Assembly (NCBI RefSeq): GCF_030646115.1
Contig: NZ_JAUSMX010000012.1
Location: forward strand, 1 to 64,000
Source of the DNA: Fluviicoccus sp.
GTDB lineage: Bacteria; Pseudomonadota; Gammaproteobacteria; Pseudomonadales; Moraxellaceae
Reading direction: 5' to 3'
DNA length: 64,000 nucleotides
The notes beneath the pieces were generated by a model that had not been told where the DNA came from, did no database searches, and worked only from the letters and a program-made list of their open reading frames with translations. Both the position numbers and the translations under genes were made by a program. Below, in pieces: positions 23,836-33,043 of this stretch. How positions within the stretch are numbered: position 1 is the stretch's first letter; every line of letters starts with the position of its first letter.

Positions 23836-25293
23836 ATGGCCTGCCAAAACCTTGCCAACAATGAACACGATTATGGCTATTTTCCGAATCCGCAGCATTA
23901 TGACGAAATGGCGGTAGGTAATGACCTGCGTCCGCACTACCAGCGGGTCGGCGACTGGCTGAACCATACGCCGCTGGAAACCCTGCTGCGCAGCCGCCAG
24001 CAATCGGAAACGGTTTTCCGGCAGGAAGGCATCACCTTCACCGTGTATGGTGAAAGCGCCGGCACTGAGCGGCTGATTCCTTATGACATCATGCCGCGCA
24101 TCATTCCCAATGCCGAATGGCAGCTGATGGCGAAGGGCTGCGAGCAACGGGTGCGGGCGCTCAACGCCTTCCTGCACGACATCTACCACGAGCAGCACAT
24201 CCTCAAGGCGGGCATTGTGCCGCGCGAATTCATCCTCGGCAACGAGCATTTCCAGCCCGCCATGCAGGGGCTGGACCTGCCGAACCGGGTCTATGCACAG
24301 ATTTCCGGCGTGGACATCGTTCGGCACAGTGACGGCACCTACTACGTGCTGGAGGACAACCTGCGCACGCCGTCCGGGGTGTCGTACATGCTGGCAAACC
24401 GCGCCATGACCGAGCGGCTGTTCCCCGGCATGCTGGCGGAAAACAAGGTGCTGCCGGTGGATCATTACCCGGCCCTGCTGAAGCAGACGCTGTTGGAATC
24501 GAGCCGGGTGGAGAATCCGAACATCGTGATCCTGACGCCGGGACGTTTCAACAGCGCCTATTTCGAGCACGCCTTCCTGGCGCGGGAAATGGGCGTGCCG
24601 CTGGTTGGCGGCGGGGATCTGGTGGTGTACGACGACATCGTCTTCATGAAGACCATTGAAGGCCTGCAGCGGGTGGACGTGATCTACCGCCGCCTCGACG
24701 ACGCCTTCCTGGATCCGCTGGCCTTCCGCGCCGATTCGATGCTGGGCGTGCCGGGATTGATGGCAGCCTATCGCGCCGGCAATGTCATCCTGGGCAATGC
24801 AGTGGGCACCGGCGTTGCCGACGACAAGTCGGTTTATCCCTTTGTCCCGGACATGATCCGCTTCTACCTCAGCGAGGAGCCGGTGCTGCAGAACGTGCCG
24901 ACCTGGCAGTGCCGCAAGCCCGCCGACCTCAGCCATGTGCTGGCGAATTTGCCGCAACTGGTGGTGAAGGAGGCGCAGGGGTCGGGTGGTTACGGTATGC
25001 TGATTGGTCCGGCGGCGTCGCAGGCCGAGCTGGAGGAGTTCCGGGCGAAGCTGAAGGCGAAGCCGGAAGCCTACATTGCCCAGCCGACGCTGGCCTTGTC
25101 CACCTGCCCCACCTTTGTCGGGGCGGGGATTGCGCCGCGCCACATTGACTTGCGGCCCTTCGTGCTGGCGGGCAAGGACTCGGTGCGGCTGGTGCCGGGC
25201 GGGCTGACGCGCGTGGCGCTGAAGGCCGGCTCACTGGTGGTCAATTCCTCGCAAGGCGGGGGCACCAAGGATACCTGGGTGCTGGCGGATTAA
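23836..25293 (+). CDS. circularly permuted ATP-grasp protein (Anbu-locus)
   Basis: A 485-residue protein of the DUF404/DUF407 type, a permuted ATP-grasp fold thought to ligate peptides. Typical blocks are RAGIVPREFILGNEHF-like, YYVLEDNLRTPSGVSYMLANR, the glycine loop QGSGGYGMLIGP and PTFVGAGIAPRHIDLRPFVL. ATG 23836 starts a sequence matching the family N-terminus; in-frame codons extending back into prlC on the other strand are not coding. It is followed 18 bases later by alpha-E and then Anbu, the known Anbu gene neighbourhood. Confidence 0.85.
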   Translation: MACQNLANNEHDYGYFPNPQHYDEMAVGNDLRPHYQRVGDWLNHTPLETLLRSRQQSETVFRQEGITFTVYGESAGTERLIPYDIMPRIIPNAEWQLMAKGCEQRVRALNAFLHDIYHEQHILKAGIVPREFILGNEHFQPAMQGLDLPNRVYAQISGVDIVRHSDGTYYVLEDNLRTPSGVSYMLANRAMTERLFPGMLAENKVLPVDHYPALLKQTLLESSRVENPNIVILTPGRFNSAYFEHAFLAREMGVPLVGGGDLVVYDDIVFMKTIEGLQRVDVIYRRLDDAFLDPLAFRADSMLGVPGLMAAYRAGNVILGNAVGTGVADDKSVYPFVPDMIRFYLSEEPVLQNVPTWQCRKPADLSHVLANLPQLVVKEAQGSGGYGMLIGPAASQAELEEFRAKLKAKPEAYIAQPTLALSTCPTFVGAGIAPRHIDLRPFVLAGKDSVRLVPGGLTRVALKAGSLVVNSSQGGGTKDTWVLAD

Positions 25294-25311
25294 TGCGAGA
25301 GGAGTGAGTTC

Positions 25312-26040
25312 ATGCTTTTACTGTCATCGGCGGCAGACCTGTACTGGCTGGGGCGTTACCTGTCCCGCAGCCGGACGCTGGCCGCCTTGTTGCTGGATTG
25401 CCTGTCGTCGCCTGAACCCGACCGGCTGGGTTTGCCCTTGAGCCTCACCGGCACCTGGTCACCCTTTTACCAGCAATATGCCACCCTTAGTCCGGAAGGG
25501 GTGGCCGAATTTTTCATTGCCGAGGCCAATCCTTCCAGTCTCACCGGCGGCCTGCAGGCCATGCGCGGCGACGCTCAGGCCACCCGCGCCTGCATCAGCG
25601 GCAGCTTGTGGCTGGCCATCAACAGCCAGTGGCTGGACTGGCAGGCGCAACTGCCGCAACTGCGCATGCTGAACGATAATGTGGCGCTCTACCATGCCGC
25701 TGCCGACGCGCTGGAAGTGATCCAGCAACATGTGGATGCGCTGGAGCAGCTGGACGCCCAGCGTTTCATCCGTCTGGGGCAAACGGTGGAAGGCCTGGAC
25801 AACTGGCTGCGTCAGCGGGCTTTGCCCGGTTTTGCGACGCAGGATATTGCGCCCTTGCTGCAGGCCTTGATCCGCGATCTGACGGCGTTGAACCCTGACA
25901 GCTGGGGCCAGGTACAGGCCATGGCCGGGAGGTTGGTGGAAGCCTGCCGCATGGTGGGTGATGATGCCCAGTCCCTGCGCGAGGCGCAGGCGCAGTTGCA
26001 GCAAATGACTTACCGTCTGGCGGATGCGTTTGCGATGTAA
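25312..26040 (+). CDS. alpha-E domain protein (DUF403), short form
   Basis: A 242-residue all-helical protein. The start [24 protein letters not shown] matches the alpha-E family N-terminus (usually ANRLYWMGRYLERAE). Standard members have about 310 residues, so this one is shorter, with the loss in the middle. It is the partner of the ATP-grasp protein upstream. The transglutaminase-like gene that normally follows is missing; Anbu comes next after 67 bases that hold a weak GC hairpin. Confidence 0.75.
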   Translation: MLLLSSAADLYWLGRYLSRSRTLAALLLDCLSSPEPDRLGLPLSLTGTWSPFYQQYATLSPEGVAEFFIAEANPSSLTGGLQAMRGDAQATRACISGSLWLAINSQWLDWQAQLPQLRMLNDNVALYHAAADALEVIQQHVDALEQLDAQRFIRLGQTVEGLDNWLRQRALPGFATQDIAPLLQALIRDLTALNPDSWGQVQAMAGRLVEACRMVGDDAQSLREAQAQLQQMTYRLADAFAM

Positions 26041-26107
26041 AAATATTCCCTCACCCGCAGCCGGGGAGGGACCGTAGTCCCTGGATTCAATTCACGAGAT
26101 AAGAAAG

Positions 26108-26830
26108 ATGACTTATTGCGTCGCCATGCGCCTCGCCGAGGGCGTGGTCTGTGTCAGCGACTCCCGCACCAATGCCGGGGTTGACCATATCGCGGTGTTC
26201 CGCAAGCTGCACCGATTCGGGATTGACGGTGAGCGTGTCATCGTCCTGCAAAGTGCGGGCAACCTGGCCACGTCGCAGTCGGTGGTGACCTTGTTGCGGC
26301 AGCGCATCAACAGTGACGAAGGGGTGCATCTCGATAACGTGCCCACCATGTTTGAAGCGGCGCGCCTGGTGGGCAAGACCCTGCGTGAAGTACTGGCGCA
26401 CGAGGACATTGACCGCGACTTTTCCTGTTCCTTCCTGCTTAGCGGCCAGATTGCCGGGGAAGCGCCGCAGCTGTACAACATTTACCCGCAGGGCAACTTC
26501 ATCGCCGCGACAGAGGACACGCCTTATTTCCAGATCGGGGAGAGCAAGTACGGCAAGCCGATCCTCGATCGGGCGCTGAACTATCAGCAGTCCTTGGAGA
26601 AGGCTTTGCGCTGTGCGCTGATTTCCTTTGATTCGACCATCCGCAGTAATTTGTCGGTGGGCACGCCGCTGGATTTGCTGGTCTACCGCAATGATTCACT
26701 GCATTTGCCCACCGGGCGGCGGCTGTATGATGATGATCCCTACTGGGCGATGATCCGTACGCAGTGGTCGGAAGGGTTGAAGCAGGCGATGGCGAACATG
26801 CCGCCGCCGCCGGAGGAGTATTGGGTGTAG
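26108..26830 (+). CDS. Anbu, proteasome-type protease (ancestral beta subunit)
   Basis: A 240-residue proteasome-fold protein. The N-terminus is MTYCVAMRLAEGVVCVSDSRTNAGVDHIAVFRKL, so the mature nucleophile is Thr2 after Met removal, with D18 and K34-like residues in place. Other family features are FSCSFLLSGQI and YFQIGESKYGKPILDR. Anbu forms helical or ring oligomers of unclear physiological role, linked to ATP-grasp, alpha-E and transglutaminase genes. All but the last are present here. Confidence 0.9.
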   Translation: MTYCVAMRLAEGVVCVSDSRTNAGVDHIAVFRKLHRFGIDGERVIVLQSAGNLATSQSVVTLLRQRINSDEGVHLDNVPTMFEAARLVGKTLREVLAHEDIDRDFSCSFLLSGQIAGEAPQLYNIYPQGNFIAATEDTPYFQIGESKYGKPILDRALNYQQSLEKALRCALISFDSTIRSNLSVGTPLDLLVYRNDSLHLPTGRRLYDDDPYWAMIRTQWSEGLKQAMANMPPPPEEYWV

Positions 26831-26958
26831 TGCACCAGCGAATCAGAGGTGCTCCGAGGAGACAGTCTGAGGTTGACGGATTATAGCCATATTAAATTTA
26901 TGGACAATACAGCGCAGGTGCTGGAGACTAATGAGAATAAACGTTCAAGGAAACGGTC

Positions 26959-28125
26959 GTGACCCATTTTTCCCCCCTGCTGCCTCACGCCATTCTGGCC
27001 AGCACACTGCTGCTGGCCGCCTGTCACGACAAAGGGGACGATGGCTCAGCCACTTTGGTCAATGAAAAACCCATTGCCGCTTTGATCGCCACCCCCGCCG
27101 CTGACGGCCTCACCATTACTATAACCGACAAGGCGGTGGATGCCGCCAAAGGTATCTATGATCCTGACGGCCGCATTGTCAAGGCAGAGCTGGATTACGG
27201 TGACGGCCAGAAATACACATCGACCACGGTGCTGGTTTCAGACCTGAACCTGACCCACACCTATGCTGCGGACGGAACCTATACCCTGACGCTGACGGTT
27301 TGGGACGATGACGGCGCGACCGCCACGGTCAGCAAAACCCTCACCGTCAAGGCCACCAAAGTGGATAACGTCGCCACTGGCCTGCTCAACGACACCGGCA
27401 TAACCTTCTGCGCCAATGACACTACCCTTCTGGCTGATTGCGCACCAGCCACGTTGGGACTGTGGGCCACGTTGACGCAGGATGCCCAAAAAGGCCGAGA
27501 CGCGCTGGCGGCGCAAGGCAAGCTGACCAAGGCAGGCGCAGGCAACGCTGGCTTTGACTACACCAAAATCGGGGTCTACGGCGAAAAACTGCCCGCCACG
27601 GCGGCAGTTTGGAATTGCGTGCTGGATAACCATACAGGTCTGCTGTGGGAAGTGAAAACTGCGGACGGCGGGCTGCGCGACTGGCGACACAGTTATACTT
27701 GGTATAACCCGGATGCCACGGTAAATGGCGGGAACGCCGGATATCAGGATGCCCATGACGTGAAGGCAACGGTGGCAGCGGGCAGCACTTGCGGCAATAC
27801 ACTGGGACAGTGCAATACCCTGGCATTTGCGGCCAAAGTGAATGAAGCCGGTTTGTGCGGACACAAGGACTGGCAAGTGCCAGACCAGGAGCAGTTGTTG
27901 AGCTTGCCGGATTATGGCCGCTCCCAACCCGCCATCGACACTGCCTATTTTCCGAATACGGCCTATTCCTGCGATGCCGGTTGGCGGTGCGGGGCTTACT
28001 GGTCGTCATCGTCCGTTGCTGCCAACGGTGGTTCTGCATGGGATGTGTACTTCACCGGCGGTGGTGACTACTTTAATGGTAAGCAGTACGACTACTATGT
28101 GCGGTTGGTTCGCACCCGTCAGTAA
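26959..28125 (+). CDS. lipoprotein with PKD-like and DUF1566 domains
   Basis: A 388-residue exported protein starting at GTG 26959 after AGGAAA. The signal peptide ends in a lipobox (LLLAAC, Cys about residue 22), so it is a lipoprotein. Residues about 35-130 form a PKD-like beta domain (YDPDGRIVKAELDYGDG, THTYAADGTYTLTLTVWDDDG). The C-terminal 200 residues are DUF1566 (Lcl type, C-type-lectin-like): GHKDWQVPDQEQLLSL, YWSSSS and terminal YYVRLVRTRQ. It shares the exact 3' end with the next gene. Probably a surface-exposed binding protein. Confidence 0.8.
   Translation: MTHFSPLLPHAILASTLLLAACHDKGDDGSATLVNEKPIAALIATPAADGLTITITDKAVDAAKGIYDPDGRIVKAELDYGDGQKYTSTTVLVSDLNLTHTYAADGTYTLTLTVWDDDGATATVSKTLTVKATKVDNVATGLLNDTGITFCANDTTLLADCAPATLGLWATLTQDAQKGRDALAAQGKLTKAGAGNAGFDYTKIGVYGEKLPATAAVWNCVLDNHTGLLWEVKTADGGLRDWRHSYTWYNPDATVNGGNAGYQDAHDVKATVAAGSTCGNTLGQCNTLAFAAKVNEAGLCGHKDWQVPDQEQLLSLPDYGRSQPAIDTAYFPNTAYSCDAGWRCGAYWSSSSVAANGGSAWDVYFTGGGDYFNGKQYDYYVRLVRTRQ
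28094..28121 (+). repeat. 28-bp direct repeat, copy 1 (3' end of DUF1566 gene 1)
   Basis: Begins ACTATGTGCGG and ends CGCACCCGTCA; identical to 28734-28761 over 28 bases, coding YVRLVRTRQ in both genes. Upstream of it the two genes are similar in protein but clearly different in DNA. Confidence 0.85.
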
Positions 28126-28261
28126 TGGGAGTTCAGGCCTTGGCATTCTCGGAAGCTGACTCATGGTCAAGATGCCACGACCATTTTATGGCCGGAACCG
28201 ATTTGTTTCCCGGTAACGGGCGATGGCCAACAGCCTTCTTTGCTCCTTTTAAGGAATCACC

Positions 28262-28765
28262 ATGAAGCGATTCATACCTGTCCTGCTGGCGGTTACCCTG
28301 TCCGGTCATGCCTTTTCCCAGACCTGCCCCGCCAATGTCAAGCGCACGACTCCTGCCAGTCGTTACGAACTGCAGAACAGCGGAGCGGAGGTTTGGGACA
28401 AGCAGACCGATCTGGTGTGGCAACGATGCAGCCTGGGACAGAGTTGGGATGGCAGCACCTGTGCCGGTGCGCCAACGCGCCACACCTGGCAACAGGCACT
28501 GGAGGCCGCGACTGCGGCAGGCGGAGGATGGATGTTGCCTGACAAGCGGGAACTGCAAAGCCTGGTGGAGCGGGGCTGCTTCAATCCGGCCATCAATATC
28601 ACTGTTTTTCCCAATACACTGTCAAGCTGGTATTGGTCGTCGTCGTCTGTCGCATCCTACAGTGAATTTGCATGGTTTGTTGGTTTCTACAACGGGATTG
28701 ACAACTACCACTACGAACTTAAGAGCCATGAGCACTATGTGCGGTTGGTTCGCACCCGTCAATAA
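28262..28765 (+). CDS. secreted DUF1566 domain protein
   Basis: A 167-residue protein with a Sec signal peptide (residues 1-19, GHAFSQ) followed directly by a single DUF1566 domain: QTDLVWQRCSLG, GGGWMLPDKRELQSLVERG, YWSSSS and terminal HYVRLVRTRQ. Six cysteines suggest disulphides. It follows the larger DUF1566 lipoprotein by 136 bases and has the same 28-bp tail. The aromatic- and Asn-rich stretch just before the tail (AWFVGFYNGIDNYHY) has the look of a hypervariable lectin face. Confidence 0.8.
   Translation: MKRFIPVLLAVTLSGHAFSQTCPANVKRTTPASRYELQNSGAEVWDKQTDLVWQRCSLGQSWDGSTCAGAPTRHTWQQALEAATAAGGGWMLPDKRELQSLVERGCFNPAINITVFPNTLSSWYWSSSSVASYSEFAWFVGFYNGIDNYHYELKSHEHYVRLVRTRQ
28734..28761 (+). 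repeat. 28-bp direct repeat, copy 2 (3' end of DUF1566 gene 2)
   Basis: Identical to 28094-28121; both end within the last codon of the gene. See the DUF1566 finding. Confidence 0.85.
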
Positions 28766-28895
28766 TCGGTGTTTGGGGTTTGTGGGGGCGGAGAGGGGCG
28801 AGTCTGGCGGTGTCGTGCTCTACGCACATCCTGCAAGGCAGGGGGGCTGCCGCGGGGCTGGAGCTAACAGCGGTGCGCTGAGCACGGTGTTCGTT

Positions 28896-30197
28896 TCAGG
28901 GCGAAATTTTCTCCAGCAACGCATAAAAGAACCCGTCCCCGCCGCCAATGGCCGGAAAAATCTGCCGCCCGTGCGGCCGCTCCAGCCCCCACACCGCCTC
29001 AATCTTCACTTCCCGCGCATCCGGTGTTTCCTTCAGGAAAAACCCGATCTGGTTTTCATTCTCCGCCCGGATCACCGAACAGGTGGCGTACAAAAGCTGC
29101 CCTCCCGGTTTCAGCCGCGTCCACAACGCCCGCAGGATTTTCGCCTGCAGGTCCACAGTCCGGCCGATGTCGTCCGGCTTGCGCAGCAGCTTGATGTCGG
29201 GATGACGACGGATGACGCCGGTGCCGGTGCAGGGCGCATCCAGCAGGATGGCGTCGAAGACGGTGTCGCCCGCCCAGGCGGCGGGATCGGCGGCGTCGGC
29301 GGCTTGCAAGGTCAGCATCGGGAAGTCCAGTTGCAGCCGATGCAGGTTTTCCCGCACGCGCTCCAGACGTCCGGCATCACTGTCGATGGCCCACAGTTGT
29401 TGCAGGTCGGCGGTTTCCAGCAGGTGCGCGGTCTTGCCGCCGGGGGCGGCGCAGGCGTCCAGCACCACCGAACTGGCGGCCGGGGCTAGCAGCCCGGCCG
29501 CCAGTTGTGCGGATTCATCCTGCACCGAGAACTCGCCTTCGGCATAACCCGGCAGGGCGGTCACATCATGCAGTTCGTGCAGGCGGATGCCTTCCGGCGA
29601 CAGGCCGCTGGGCTCGGCAACAATGCCCGCCTCCTTCAGCTTCACCAGATAGTCATTGCGGGTCAGCCGCCGCCGGTTGATGCGCAGCGTCAGCGGCGCC
29701 GGTTCGTTGTTGGCGGCGAGGATGGCGGCGGCGTGGTCCGGCCAGTCCTTCTCCAGGCGCTTTTTCAGCCAGCCCGGATGCGCATGCTCAAAACCGACTC
29801 CGGCCACCAGCAGGTCTTCCTGTTCACGCAGGAAGCGGCGCAGCAGGGCGTTGATCAGCCCGGCGGCGCGACCGAAGCCCAGCTCCTTGGCGGCTTCGAC
29901 GGTTTCACCAATGGCGGCATGCGGCGGAATGCGGGTGCGCAGCAGCTGGTACAGGCCCAGGCCCAGCAGCGCCATCACCGCCTTGTCCTTCACCGGCTGT
30001 TGCAGCAACGGTCGCAGCAGCGCCTCGAGGTAGACCCATTCCCGGGTACAGCCATAAACGAGGTTCTGCAACAGAGGACGGTCGCGCGGCAGGCAGGCCT
30101 GTTGTGCGGGCGGCAGGGTGGCGCCCAGCGAGGACTGGCCCGCCAGCACCGGTGCCATGGCCTTGGCGGCGAGGGCGCGTGTGGAAAGTTTCTTCAT
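28896..30197 (-). CDS. rsmB: 16S rRNA (cytosine-967-C5)-methyltransferase
   Basis: A 433-residue enzyme that methylates C967 of 16S rRNA using SAM. The N-terminal 140 residues are the NusB-like RNA-binding domain. The methyltransferase has DACAAPGGKT (SAM loop), DAPCTGTGVIRRHPDIK with one catalytic Cys, and YATCSVIRAENE with the second Cys. ATG 30197 overlaps the fmt stop by 4 bases, in the conserved def-fmt-rsmB order. Confidence 0.95.
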   Translation of the reverse strand: MKKLSTRALAAKAMAPVLAGQSSLGATLPPAQQACLPRDRPLLQNLVYGCTREWVYLEALLRPLLQQPVKDKAVMALLGLGLYQLLRTRIPPHAAIGETVEAAKELGFGRAAGLINALLRRFLREQEDLLVAGVGFEHAHPGWLKKRLEKDWPDHAAAILAANNEPAPLTLRINRRRLTRNDYLVKLKEAGIVAEPSGLSPEGIRLHELHDVTALPGYAEGEFSVQDESAQLAAGLLAPAASSVVLDACAAPGGKTAHLLETADLQQLWAIDSDAGRLERVRENLHRLQLDFPMLTLQAADAADPAAWAGDTVFDAILLDAPCTGTGVIRRHPDIKLLRKPDDIGRTVDLQAKILRALWTRLKPGGQLLYATCSVIRAENENQIGFFLKETPDAREVKIEAVWGLERPHGRQIFPAIGGGDGFFYALLEKISP

Positions 30198-31159
30198 GCG
30201 CCGAGCACCACGTCGGGCTGCAGCAGCTCGCGGCGGGCGTTCAGCACATCGGCAAAGCCCAAGGCCTTGCCATTGGGTAGTTGCAGGATATCGATGGCGA
30301 CCACGGTGCCGTTGCCGGCGGCGACATGCAGGCCTTTGCGGTCAGCCTGCACAATCATCCCGGCGGGGGCGGTGGTGCTTTCATCGACCACCCGCGCCGA
30401 CCACAGGCGCACCGCCTGTCCCTGCAGCAGCGTGTAGGCCACCGGCCACGGGTTATAGGCGCGGATGGCGCGCACCACCTCTATTGCGGGCAGCGACCAG
30501 TTGACCACGCCTTCTTCCTTGACCAGCTTGGCGGCATAGGTAGCCAGGGTGCTGTCCTGCGGTTCCGGGGTCAGGGTGTCACCGTTTTCCAGGGCATCCA
30601 CCACGTGCAGCAGCGCGTCGCCGCCCAGCAGCGCCAGCCGGTCGTGCAGGCTGGCTGAGGTGTCGTGGCCGGAAATGGGGCAGGTCAGCTTGTAGAGCAT
30701 GTCGCCGGTATCCAGTCCGGCGTCCATCTGCATGATGGTGATGCCGGTTTCGCGGTCACCGGCCAGGATGGCGCGCTGGATGGGCGCCGCGCCACGCCAG
30801 CGCGGCAACAGCGAGCCGTGGACATTGATGCAGCCCAGGGTTGGCAGGTCCAGCACCGCCTGCGGCAGGATCAGGCCATAGGCGGCCACCACCATCAGGT
30901 CAGGCTTCAGCTCGGCCAGCTCGGCTTGGGCGGAGCCATCGCGCAACGAGACCGGTTGGTAAACCGGCAACTGGCGGGACAGCGCCAACTCCTTGACCGG
31001 CCCGGCTTCCAGCTTGCGGCCGCGCCCGGTGGGGCGGTCGGGCTGGGTATATACCGCCACGACATCATGGCCGTTCTGCAGCAGGGCGCGCAGGGATTCG
31101 GCCGCGAAAACCGGCGTACCGGCGAAGACAATGCGTAACGGACTACTGGGACTGGACAA
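30194..31159 (-). CDS. fmt: methionyl-tRNA formyltransferase
   Basis: A 321-residue enzyme that formylates initiator Met-tRNA. The catalytic block is HGSLLPRWRGAAPIQ, with the N-terminal FAGTPVFA formyl-donor site and a C-terminal OB-like tRNA-binding domain. The start is TTG 31159, supported by a strong AAGGAGAGG 8 bases upstream and by correct family length; no ATG or GTG is better placed. It overlaps rsmB by 4 bases and is 29 bases after def. Confidence 0.95.
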   Translation of the reverse strand: MSSPSSPLRIVFAGTPVFAAESLRALLQNGHDVVAVYTQPDRPTGRGRKLEAGPVKELALSRQLPVYQPVSLRDGSAQAELAELKPDLMVVAAYGLILPQAVLDLPTLGCINVHGSLLPRWRGAAPIQRAILAGDRETGITIMQMDAGLDTGDMLYKLTCPISGHDTSASLHDRLALLGGDALLHVVDALENGDTLTPEPQDSTLATYAAKLVKEEGVVNWSLPAIEVVRAIRAYNPWPVAYTLLQGQAVRLWSARVVDESTTAPAGMIVQADRKGLHVAAGNGTVVAIDILQLPNGKALGFADVLNARRELLQPDVVLGA

Positions 31160-31188
31160 GAAACAAACCTCTCCTTCACTTGTTGGAA

Positions 31189-31695
31189 CTAGGCGCGCTG
31201 CTTTTGCAGTTTTTCTAGCTTGGTTTTGATCCGCTGGCGTTTCAGCGGCGACAGATAATCCACGAACAGCTTGCCTTCGAGGTGATCGACTTCATGTTGC
31301 AGGCAGACCGCCAGCAGGCCGTCGGCTTCCAGCGTGAAAGGCTTGCCGTTGCGGTCCAGCGCCTCGACACGGATACGCGCCGGACGTTGCACCTCATCAT
31401 AGGAGCCAGGCACAGACAGGCAGCCTTCCTCATAAGGCACACAGTCCGGCGTCAGCGGCGTGATGACCGGATTGATGAACACCTGCGGGGCGCTCTTGTC
31501 TTCGGAAATGTCCAGCACCAGCAGGCGGATGTGCTGGTTGACCTGTGTCGCCGCCAAGCCGATGCCGGGTGCGTCATACATGGTTTCAAGCATATCATCG
31601 GCCAGCTGCCGGATGTTATCATCCACTCTGGATACAGGTTTGGCCCGGGTCCGCAAGCGCGAATCCGGGAAATGGAGTATTGGAAGCTTTGCCAT
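31189..31695 (-). CDS. def: peptide deformylase
   Basis: A 168-residue metalloenzyme that removes the N-formyl group from nascent proteins. All three motifs are present: [17 protein letters not shown] (metal Cys) and QHEVDHLEG (HExxH metal site). ATG 31695 has AGGTGG about 8 bases upstream and gives [11 protein letters not shown], the usual start; a GTG four codons upstream is less likely. First gene of def-fmt-rsmB, divergent from the LysM gene. Confidence 0.95.
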   Translation of the reverse strand: MAKLPILHFPDSRLRTRAKPVSRVDDNIRQLADDMLETMYDAPGIGLAATQVNQHIRLLVLDISEDKSAPQVFINPVITPLTPDCVPYEEGCLSVPGSYDEVQRPARIRVEALDRNGKPFTLEADGLLAVCLQHEVDHLEGKLFVDYLSPLKRQRIKTKLEKLQKQRA

Positions 31696-31857
31696 ATTGC
31701 CAACCACCTGCCGTTAAATCACAACAATGCTTGATAAGCACTTGAGCATGTTGTAAAAGTGCGTCTATTGGGCCGTAAAGAGTAAGGACGGATTGTTGCT
31801 TATTATAACGGCCTTGACTCCTTGCGACCATAAGTCCCGCCAAGAAGGGAATTGATA

Positions 31858-32955
31858 ATGAAAAAACCGGTTCTGTTACTCGTTGCCGGCCTGCTGGCCG
31901 GTAGCGCTTTCGCCGCAGACAGCCAGGCTGTCGATATCAAGGACACCGCTCCCGAACGTTATACGGTTCAGAAGGGTGATACCTTGTGGGATATTTCCAA
32001 CCGCTACCTGAAAGATCCCTGGCGCTGGCCGGAAATCTGGGAAGTGAATCCCCAGGTGCGCAATCCCCATCTGATTTTCCCCGGCGACAAGTTGCTGCTG
32101 TGCCGTATTGAAGACCGCAGCGTCGTGGCGGTGGATGCGGGCGGCGGTTGCGCTGAAGTGGCCGAACGCATGACCGGCCGCGCCACGGCGCGGGTGGACG
32201 CCAATACAGGCAAGCTGTTGCCGCAGGTCCGTTCCGAGCCGTTGAGTGTCGCCATTCCCGCCGTGTCCCTGCAATCCATCCGCGCATTCCTCTCGGGTAG
32301 CCGGGTGGTGAATGTGGAAGACTTCGAGAAGGCGCCCTATGTGCTGGCAGGCGTTGCCCATCGTATCATTGCCGGAGCAGGCGAGAAGGTCTATGCCCGT
32401 GGCAGCAACATGGCGGCCGGCGATAATTACGGCGTTTACCGCCGTGGCAAGCCATATATTGATCCGGATACCGGCGAAGTGCTGGGCATTGAGGCGATTG
32501 ATGTCGCCAGCGGCAAGATTTCAGCGGTGAAAGGTGAGGTCGGCACCTACGAGATTGCCCGCAGCACACAGGAAGTACGTATTGAAGACCGTTTGCTGCT
32601 GAGTGAGTCGATGGCGGTAACGCCGATCTTCCACCCGCGCAACCCGGACAATGTCAAGCCGGGACGCATCCTGCAGGTCATGAATTCGCTGGGCTCCGGC
32701 GGCATGAACAGTGTTGTGGTCATTAACCGTGGTGAGCGTGAAGGTGTGCAGCAGGGCCATACCTTTGCCCTGTATCAGCGCGGTGCGGTGGTTCGTGACC
32801 GGACCAAGGACGAGATGATCCAGTTGCCGGCGGAGAGCGCAGGCCTGGCCATGGTGTTCCGCACCTTCAACAAGGTCAGCTATGCCATCATCCTCAAGGC
32901 CTCCACCGTCATCAAGCAGGGTGATGAAGTCCGTCCGCCGGTGAGTGGCGACTGA
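31858..32955 (+). CDS. secreted LysM peptidoglycan-binding protein
   Basis: A 365-residue periplasmic protein with signal peptide (residues 1-20, GSAFA-AD). LysM lies at about residues 37-85 (YTVQKGDTLWDISNRYLKDPWRWPEIWEVNPQV...NPHLIFPGDKL). The remaining 270 residues, with repeated SH3-like turns (ARGSNMAAGDNYGVYRRGK; VINRGEREGVQQGHTFALYQRG), match the proteins encoded between def and dprA in Pseudomonas. ATG 31858 is used rather than TTG 31852. A strong terminator follows, so it is monocistronic. Confidence 0.9.
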   Translation: MKKPVLLLVAGLLAGSAFAADSQAVDIKDTAPERYTVQKGDTLWDISNRYLKDPWRWPEIWEVNPQVRNPHLIFPGDKLLLCRIEDRSVVAVDAGGGCAEVAERMTGRATARVDANTGKLLPQVRSEPLSVAIPAVSLQSIRAFLSGSRVVNVEDFEKAPYVLAGVAHRIIAGAGEKVYARGSNMAAGDNYGVYRRGKPYIDPDTGEVLGIEAIDVASGKISAVKGEVGTYEIARSTQEVRIEDRLLLSESMAVTPIFHPRNPDNVKPGRILQVMNSLGSGGMNSVVVINRGEREGVQQGHTFALYQRGAVVRDRTKDEMIQLPAESAGLAMVFRTFNKVSYAIILKASTVIKQGDEVRPPVSGD

Positions 32956-32981
32956 TTCGTTCCAGCGTTAAAAAGTTTTCG

Positions 32982-33008
32982 GGCTGTCTGGATAGACAGC
33001 CTTTTTTT
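32982..33008 (+). terminator. intrinsic terminator after the LysM gene
   Basis: GGCTGTCT (32982-32989), 4-base loop, AGACAGCC (32994-33001), then seven T's (33002-33008). It separates the LysM gene from dprA. Confidence 0.9.
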
Positions 33009-33043
33009 ATGCCGGCAAAAGGCCGGGAGGAACACAGGGACTT

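Noticed and set aside
26959-28765. Firm assignment of a diversity-generating retroelement
   Set aside because: No reverse transcriptase or template repeat is in the window, and the two variable regions differ at positions that adenine mutagenesis would not explain; kept only as a hypothesis.
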